8,266 bases of DNA. Source: Pseudomonadota bacterium (GTDB lineage: Bacteria; Pseudomonadota; Gammaproteobacteria; UBA1113). A program made the translations under genes and the position numbers. How positions within the stretch are numbered: position 1 is the stretch's first letter; each line of letters starts with the position of its first letter. This document shows positions 5,763-8,266 of the stretch, piece after piece. Below the pieces are notes generated by a model. That model worked only from the letters and a program-made list of their open reading frames with translations, was not told where the DNA came from and did no database searches. Location: NCBI GenBank assembly GCA_021782065.1, contig JAJXVQ010000046.1:1-8266 (forward strand). The letters run 5' to 3'.

Positions 5763-7097
5763 ATGTCTACTCTACTACAAGGATCAGAAGCACGCGAAAT
5801 ACTGAGCGTCAGTGCCTTAAATGCCAAAGCACGCCAAGCATTGAGCCTTAGCTTCAGCCGCGTTTGGGTTGAAGCAGAAATTTCCAATTTTATACGTGCA
5901 GCCTCAGGCCATTGGTATTTTTCTTTAAAAGATGATCGCGCTCAAGTGCGCGCCGCTATGTTTAAAAATCAAAATGGCTTAGCTACTTTCACTCCTAAAA
6001 ATGGCATGCAAGTCTTGGTACGCGCCGAAGTCAGTTTATATGAAGAACGCGGCGATTATCAGTTAATAGTATCTTATATAGAAGAAGCTGGTCACGGTGC
6101 TTTGCAACGCGCCTTTGAAGTCTTACGTTTAAAATTATCTCAAGAAGGTTTATTTGATAATCAGCATAAAAAAAGCTTACCTCGATTTCCGCGCAGTATA
6201 GGCGTTATCACTTCGCCGCATGGCGCCGCCATTCGCGACATCATCACCACTTTAAACCGCCGTTATCCCAGCGCTAAAGTGATTATTTATCCGTGCTTGG
6301 TACAAGGTGAAAGTGCGCCACCACAAATCTGTCATGCGTTGGCGATGGCAGAAGCACGCCTTGAATGCGATGTATTGATTATCGGTCGTGGTGGTGGCTC
6401 ATTAGAAGATTTATGGGCCTTTAACGATGAAAAAGTCGTGCGCGCCGTTTTTGCCGCGACTATTCCGATTGTGAGCGCCGTAGGGCATGAAATCGATTTT
6501 ACTTTATGCGATTTTGTCGCCGATTTACGCGCCCCTACCCCTACTGCTGCTGCGGAATATTGTAGTCCCGATCAAAATGAATTGCGCTTACAGTTAAAGA
6601 AACAGACCAAAACGCTGTATGCCATAATGTTATCTCTATTGCAAATGGCCAAAAAACATTTATTGTGGCAACAAAAGCGCTTAGCGGAACCACGCAATGT
6701 ATTGATACAATATCAACAACGCTTGGATCACGTACAATATCGTTTGTATCAGTGCAGTTTGCAATCCTTGCAAAGAAAACAAGATGCGCTGAAGGTCTTA
6801 TGGCATAGATTACAGCAACACGCTCCTTTACATAAACTATTACAATGGCAACAACAAAAAGAAAAATTAACGGCTCGTTTGAATGGTGCGTCTATTGCCC
6901 TATTGAATGAAAAACAGAAAAAACTCATTGCTCAAAGCCAAGCCTTACACGCCATTAGTCCTTTGGCCACATTAGATCGGGGTTATGCTTTGGTATTAAA
7001 AGAACAACATATTATAAGCGATGCTAAACAATTGGCAAAGGGCGATAAAATCGACGTGCGTTTGGCGAAGGGACAGGTGCGTTGTGAAATTGTTTAA
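5763..7097 (+). CDS. xseA: Exodeoxyribonuclease VII large subunit
   Basis: XseA forms the catalytic core of exonuclease VII, which degrades single-stranded DNA from both ends to short acid-soluble pieces in mismatch repair and damage processing. The 444-residue protein is close to the E. coli length (456). An OB-fold DNA-binding domain covers about 15-110 (RVWVEAEISNF, HWYFSLKDD). The catalytic domain covers about 130-315, with PRFPRSIGVITSPHGAAIRD, GRGGGSLEDLWAFNDE (208-223), and the stretch from SAVGHEID (238) to TPTAAAE (265), which includes conserved H242, D245 and D254. A Gln/Leu/Lys-rich coiled coil (about 275-395) follows, where XseB subunits bind in the E. coli enzyme. The C-terminal SPLATLDRGYALV is also typical. 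GAGGAA precedes the ATG closely. The small-subunit gene xseB is not in this window. Confidence 0.95.
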   Translation: MSTLLQGSEAREILSVSALNAKARQALSLSFSRVWVEAEISNFIRAASGHWYFSLKDDRAQVRAAMFKNQNGLATFTPKNGMQVLVRAEVSLYEERGDYQLIVSYIEEAGHGALQRAFEVLRLKLSQEGLFDNQHKKSLPRFPRSIGVITSPHGAAIRDIITTLNRRYPSAKVIIYPCLVQGESAPPQICHALAMAEARLECDVLIIGRGGGSLEDLWAFNDEKVVRAVFAATIPIVSAVGHEIDFTLCDFVADLRAPTPTAAAEYCSPDQNELRLQLKKQTKTLYAIMLSLLQMAKKHLLWQQKRLAEPRNVLIQYQQRLDHVQYRLYQCSLQSLQRKQDALKVLWHRLQQHAPLHKLLQWQQQKEKLTARLNGASIALLNEKQKKLIAQSQALHAISPLATLDRGYALVLKEQHIISDAKQLAKGDKIDVRLAKGQVRCEIV

Positions 7098-7100
7098 TAA

Positions 7101-7157
7101 CTAATCTCGCCTTGTAGTAAGAAAAACGGACATTAGATAGATTAGAGTATATTTTTT
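7101..7157 (+). terminator. Weak candidate terminator after xseA
   Basis: CTAATCT (7101-7107) and AGATTAG (7139-7145) can pair over 7 bp with a 31-base loop and are followed by a T-rich run near 7151-7157. The stem is AT-rich and the loop is long, so this is only suggestive. The 81-bp convergent gap to the membrane protein gene holds nothing else that I can recognise. Confidence 0.22.
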
Positions 7158-7178
7158 CTTTCCGGGTAGTTACGTCGT

Positions 7179-8266
7179 TTAACGCTTTACTCCATAAATA
7201 TTAGCCACACCGTTTTTTTCATTATGGTAGGATTGCACTAATTTTAAATTGGCGCAATGCGCCACTGGATCCTGATGGCGAAATTGAACCGCCACATACC
7301 GATACGCTGAGAATTGGCAATTGCTTTCTTGAGTTGGGGTTAACAAGTCTTCATCCCAAGTAGGGATTGCTCCCTTGATTTTATATAGCGCAATGTTATC
7401 ATTTACAGCAATACGATCATTAGCGCCTGTATGTACTTGTAACCATTTTGTCATATCTAATACATATTGCTTAGAAGGTCCTATATGCACAAAACTGTTC
7501 AACAGAGTGAAGATGAACAAACAGCCCAGTGCTACAGTGAACCCTACACGCCATTTACGCGTACAAAGAAGCGCTTTTTGATACAGCTGCTCTATACCAA
7601 ATGGCGTCCACAGCAAAATGAGTAAACACAAAGCTAAAACATAACGGCTAGTTAAGAACAAATGGTTCATTAAAAAAACAAAGAGTATAACTACTTGGAT
7701 AATCATCAACCCATACCACAATATTTTTTCACGTCTTTCTAAGATCAAAGCTTTCTTTGCCCAGCCATATATTGCGAAACCACTGTAAATCACCCCAATG
7801 TTGGCCACAATTTTATAGATAAAAAAGCCAATAAGCATACCAATATACATTTGATTTGTGTGTATAAAAATATAATAAGGCTTCAACGCTTTATCCATGA
7901 GATCGATGGTTTGTTCCCTGTTTTGCAGCACCGTAGCAACACCATGTACGGCGTAACTATAAATGTCTTGTAAACGGCCACCGCCATATAAATTATGAGG
8001 CCCTATCAACAAAAATAACAGCGCCCCTAACCAAAAAGGCCATGCCATAATCAAGCTATTGCGACAACGTGCGTAGAAAGACCATCCCGGCATACAGAAA
8101 AAAAGAACAATTGTACCCAGTGCAATCACGACGCCTTCTACGCGAAACAACGCTGCTACCAGCATACTCAGACCAAATAGCCACAGATAACGTTGTTTCT
8201 CTGTTTTTAAGAAAACAAGTGCTGCCCAAAAAGAGGTTAAATAAAAGGCCCAATAGCCGAAATCTC
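7179..8266 (-). CDS. Polytopic membrane protein, GT-C glycosyltransferase-like, N-terminus beyond the window
   Basis: The reading frame is open to the window edge, giving 361 codons of the C-terminal part. The ATG at 8165 is internal, because the frame continues upstream with DFGYWAFYLTSFWAALVFLK, a clear membrane segment. About seven hydrophobic segments are seen, followed by a soluble C-terminal domain of roughly 100 residues (about 258-361) with two cysteines. The LFRVEG segment, the SRYVLAL sequence near the last membrane helices, and a C-terminal domain with DRIAVNDNIALYKIKG are all reminiscent of GT-C proteins (ArnT/PMT-like), which move sugars from polyprenyl phosphate carriers on the periplasmic face. 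The Asp-containing first periplasmic loop that would confirm this lies outside the window. No specific substrate can be assigned. It is convergent with xseA. Confidence 0.6.
   Translation of the reverse strand, partial: DFGYWAFYLTSFWAALVFLKTEKQRYLWLFGLSMLVAALFRVEGVVIALGTIVLFFCMPGWSFYARCRNSLIMAWPFWLGALLFLLIGPHNLYGGGRLQDIYSYAVHGVATVLQNREQTIDLMDKALKPYYIFIHTNQMYIGMLIGFFIYKIVANIGVIYSGFAIYGWAKKALILERREKILWYGLMIIQVVILFVFLMNHLFLTSRYVLALCLLILLWTPFGIEQLYQKALLCTRKWRVGFTVALGCLFIFTLLNSFVHIGPSKQYVLDMTKWLQVHTGANDRIAVNDNIALYKIKGAIPTWDEDLLTPTQESNCQFSAYRYVAVQFRHQDPVAHCANLKLVQSYHNEKNGVANIYGVKR

Noticed and set aside
8056..8253. Minus-strand frame of 65 codons near the right edge
   Set aside because: It overlaps, in another frame, the membrane protein gene, whose frame is open to the edge and encodes convincing membrane helices.
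1..8266. CRISPR array, insertion sequence with transposase, toxin-antitoxin or defence system
   Set aside because: There are no regularly spaced direct repeats, no transposase or nuclease of a defence type, and no small toxin-antitoxin pair.

Overview
The window looks like chromosomal DNA of a gammaproteobacterium. Gene content (ispB, tRNA-Pro, a 'putative thymidine phosphorylase' of the long AMP-phosphorylase type, a type II-like pssA, a DUF3579 protein, xseA), a G+C content in the low-to-mid 40s per cent by eye, and palindromic intergenic repeats suggest a Legionella/Coxiella-like lineage (Legionellales). That placement is inference from general knowledge, not from a search.

Layout. Positions 1-232 hold no convincing gene. 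They contain a roughly 107-bp imperfect palindromic element (3-109) and an AT-rich leader for ispB. ispB (octaprenyl diphosphate synthase, +) ends 29 bp before a tRNA-Pro(CGG) gene (+), which has its own good promoter overlapping the ispB stop codon. Positions 1305-1569 contain a composite palindromic repeat (1357-1512). From 1570 to 5342 four genes lie on the minus strand. In transcription order they are pssA (phosphatidylserine synthase), a 503-aa AMP/thymidine phosphorylase family protein, a Prs-like PRPP synthetase (ATGA overlap with the phosphorylase), and a PrdX/ProXp-ala type Ala-tRNA(Pro) deacylase. From 5439 to 7097 on the plus strand come a DUF3579 protein and xseA (exonuclease VII large subunit), 21 bp apart. 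The window closes with the 3' part of a polytopic membrane protein resembling GT-C glycosyltransferases (minus, N-terminus outside the window), convergent with xseA.

How the genes fit together. The phosphorylase-Prs pair is a tightly coupled nucleotide/ribose-phosphate salvage module: phosphorolysis of nucleosides or NMPs releases base and ribose phosphate, and Prs makes or handles PRPP. Both proteins look closer to the archaeal-type families than to the E. coli housekeeping enzymes. The deacylase gene at the operon's end faces the tRNA-Pro gene whose product it would proofread, and that tRNA carries the C1:G72 pair and A73 expected of its substrate. The three-gene block phosphorylase-Prs-deacylase is more AT-rich than its flanks in sampled lines. 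It also lies between a tRNA gene plus palindromic repeat on one side and pssA on the other, so it may be an acquired block. A 15-bp exact direct repeat (1229-1243 and 4516-4530) brackets it, but its placement does not fit a simple tRNA-site integration. No wholly new system is evident. The repeats and the salvage module next to a tRNA-editing gene are the parts most worth a second look.
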